Origin: an uncultured Bacteroidota bacterium
Lineage (GTDB): Bacteria > Bacteroidota > Bacteroidia > UKL13-3
Reading direction: 5' to 3'
Length of the DNA stretch: 8,432 bases
NCBI GenBank assembly: GCA_903888395.1
Contig: CAISTO010000311.1
Span: 1-8,432, forward strand
Every line of letters starts with the position of its first letter. Positions within the stretch are counted from its first letter, which is position 1. Under the pieces are notes generated by a model, which made no database searches, had not been told where the DNA came from, and saw nothing but the letters and a program-made list of their open reading frames with translations. This document shows positions 8,001 through 8,432 of this stretch, in pieces. The position numbers and the translations under genes are program-made.

Positions 8001-8432
8001 TGGCGTTGGAAAATAATCTGTGATTGCAGTGAAAGAAATAAATGTACTATTAGTTGATGATGTCCAAGTTCCTGAAGTTGCTGAACCACCTATTGTTCCT
8101 ATAATATTCACAGAACTATTGCTACAAATAACTTGATCTGGTCCAGCATCAGCTGTTGCCTTTGAATTAATTGTAACTATCATAGTATCGTTAGCTGAAT
8201 TACAAGGGCCAATAGGGTCCTTTGATGTTAAAATTAATTTTACAAATCCAACAGATTTATCATTTGAAGATAATATATAATTAGTAACTAACGATGATGA
8301 ATTTGTAAATAATCCTGATCCAAGCGTTCTCCATGAACCTTTAGTTACAGCACCGCTGATATTTCCAATTAAAGAAACAGTGTCATTACTTGAACAAACT
8401 GTTTGATCTAATCCCGCATCAGCAATTGCTAA
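5067..8432 (-). CDS. Giant T9SS-exported repeat protein with AGPDQ repeats, two PKD domains and a type A sorting tail (partial, N-terminus off the right edge)
   Basis: The frame is open from the right edge to the stop at 5067-5069, giving 1121 residues. An internal ATG at 8183 falls in the middle of a repeat and is not the start. Nine repeats of about 86-90 residues fill roughly 8420-6030. A first PKD domain follows (about 5790-6030, with WDFGDG near 5918-5933), then a second (about 5540-5790, with WDFGDN near 5655-5672). Next is an Ig-like domain (about 5295-5535) with HWYYSN, GATNKYY and NGCSNFS. The C-terminus (about 5070-5294) is a T9SS type A sorting domain: FKIYPNPTNG, a central YSIYDYSGKEI, then SGIYLIKL and a basic end. 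By family knowledge this tail directs export through the outer membrane and attachment to the surface. The repeats suggest an adhesin or a spacer stalk. No enzymatic domain is visible here; one could lie in the missing N-terminal part. A signal peptide is expected upstream. Confidence 0.9.
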   Translation of the reverse strand, partial: LAIADAGLDQTVCSSNDTVSLIGNISGAVTKGSWRTLGSGLFTNSSSLVTNYILSSNDKSVGFVKLILTSKDPIGPCNSANDTMIVTINSKATADAGPDQVICSNSSVNIIGTIGGSATSGTWTSSTNSTFISFTAITDYFPTPTEVLNGFVVLTYTTNDPIGSCDAAKDSLIVALIAPAFSDAGVDQSVCSNVAKVNLIGDYGNGANAATWSTLGTGTFKNIVGKTAEYLPSTIDKFIGFVKILYTTDDPAGPCNQAVDTMTITFKPTATIFAGIDQTICINNNIFINASTTATSGTITWTTNGTGTFSDVNALKPTYTPSLADNILGSVRLTITNFDPSNTCQNVVDAMILTINQLAVANAGIDQTVCASNDSVSLAGSVSGSVSTGSWRTLGTGTFTSTTSLVTNYKFSATDKAAGSVDLILTSSNPLGPCNSVSDTLTITINPLATVDAGPDQFICGSSPAIVTGTIGGSASSGTWTSSTNSTFISLTAITNYFPTPTEIANGSLVLTYTSNDPLGPCSATADSLVVTINPAAIVNAGADQIICASSDTISLVGTISGSPTNVSWNTLGTGTFTSDTALITKYILSATDKLAGVVSLIFKDGQCFAVRDTVVITINQLPTINAGLDQVICGNNVVKLVGLIGGSSTFGTWTSSTNSLFSSTDSIVDYFPTDSQIANGSFFITYTSNDPFGLCGIASDSLEVTVNVPPTVNAGRDIYTCSYATSVDIIGTKAGFPTNSLWVTLNGSGSFIDSSSLSTKYIPSAADLAAKSIIISLTTNDPIGPCYAAYDDVNVYFKDSNVTFTSIVKNIYCDSMEIEFVNDSNNVGYTFAWDFGDGFYSNIANPIHTYNYTGSINVNLIASGPGGCIESVNNSFNINSVKPKADFVVNNLNQCLNDNSFEINNASQDASAGFINNVKWDFGDNTNSTATIPNNKTYNKSGNYNIKLVVSTTNGCQDSIVKGVNVLQSPEKPIVTLFDGKVLISSSLTANHWYYSNIEIPGATNKYYATSKFGVYKLRVDSTNGCSNFSDDLDLKYTTKTENVTKDKFKIYPNPTNGLFNIESQLELNYSIYDYSGKEIITGKKVGNIQLLDLSNFKSGIYLIKLYNDQEQFISKIIKD
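6030..8420 (-). repeat. Nine tandem ~264-bp coding repeats (AGPDQ/PKD-like modules with a cysteine pair)
   Basis: Repeat units on the minus strand begin at about 8420, 8150, 7886, 7616, 7349, 7079, 6815, 6557 and 6293, so the spacing is 258-270 bp, always a multiple of three. Each unit opens with xAGxDQxxC (the last has AGRDIYTC), continues through a G-W/T-W segment and a Y-P/Y-x-S segment, and closes with a cysteine, usually in DPxGPC, followed by DTxxITI. Every unit has two cysteines at equivalent places, which suggests one disulfide per module. The pattern matches K319L/PKD-like repeats widespread in Bacteroidota surface proteins. Units 2, 6 and 8 form one subtype (GTWTSSTNS, YFPT) and the others form a second (LGTGTF, SATDK). 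The array probably continues past the right edge, since the residues before unit 1 look like a repeat end. Confidence 0.9.

Noticed and set aside
8183..8183. ATG at 8183 on the minus strand as the start of the large surface protein
   Set aside because: The frame stays open to the window edge, and the upstream residues form a complete further repeat with AGLDQTVC and DPIGPC, so this methionine is internal.
6030..8420. Regularly spaced repeats as a possible CRISPR array or satellite
   Set aside because: The period is about 264 bp, always a multiple of three, with an intact reading frame and protein-level conservation, so it is a coding repeat.

Overview
The window looks like chromosomal DNA from a low-GC member of the Bacteroidota. 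The evidence is the AT-rich base composition, a C-terminal type IX secretion (T9SS) sorting domain, a GH3/beta-lactamase fusion, a DUF3108 protein and a short DUF721 protein, all typical of that phylum. I cannot name the genus. I see no mobile element, phage gene, tRNA, rRNA or CRISPR array.

Layout, left to right. (1) Positions 1-958, minus strand: a two-gene unit. A short DUF721 (DciA-like) gene is followed by the 5' part of a multi-pass membrane protein of the DPDLWWHL-motif type, which runs off the left edge. The membrane protein has no ATG near its start. (2) Positions 959-1099: a 141-bp divergent intergenic region. (3) Positions 1100-4051, plus strand: one large exported enzyme with a NagZ-like GH3 glycosidase joined to a beta-lactamase-family serine hydrolase. 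It also lacks an ATG ahead of its signal peptide. (4) Positions 4052-4168: a convergent intergenic region with a strong, symmetrical hairpin that can terminate both flanking genes. (5) Positions 4169-4975, minus strand: a DUF3108 protein with a signal peptide. (6) Positions 4976-5066: a 91-bp spacer with a 12-bp perfect hairpin directly after the next gene's stop codon. (7) Positions 5067-8432, minus strand: the C-terminal 1121 residues of a giant secreted protein. It has at least nine ~88-residue AGPDQ-type repeats, two PKD domains, an Ig-like domain and a T9SS type A tail. Its start lies beyond the right edge.

The genes do not form one pathway. The common theme is the cell envelope: a membrane protein, a probable peptidoglycan-active exported enzyme, a periplasmic DUF3108 protein and a T9SS-exported surface protein. 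DUF721 is the exception and belongs to replication initiation. I find no clear previously undescribed system. The points most worth checking are the two genes without an ATG start and the two-type, partly dimeric arrangement of the surface-protein repeats.
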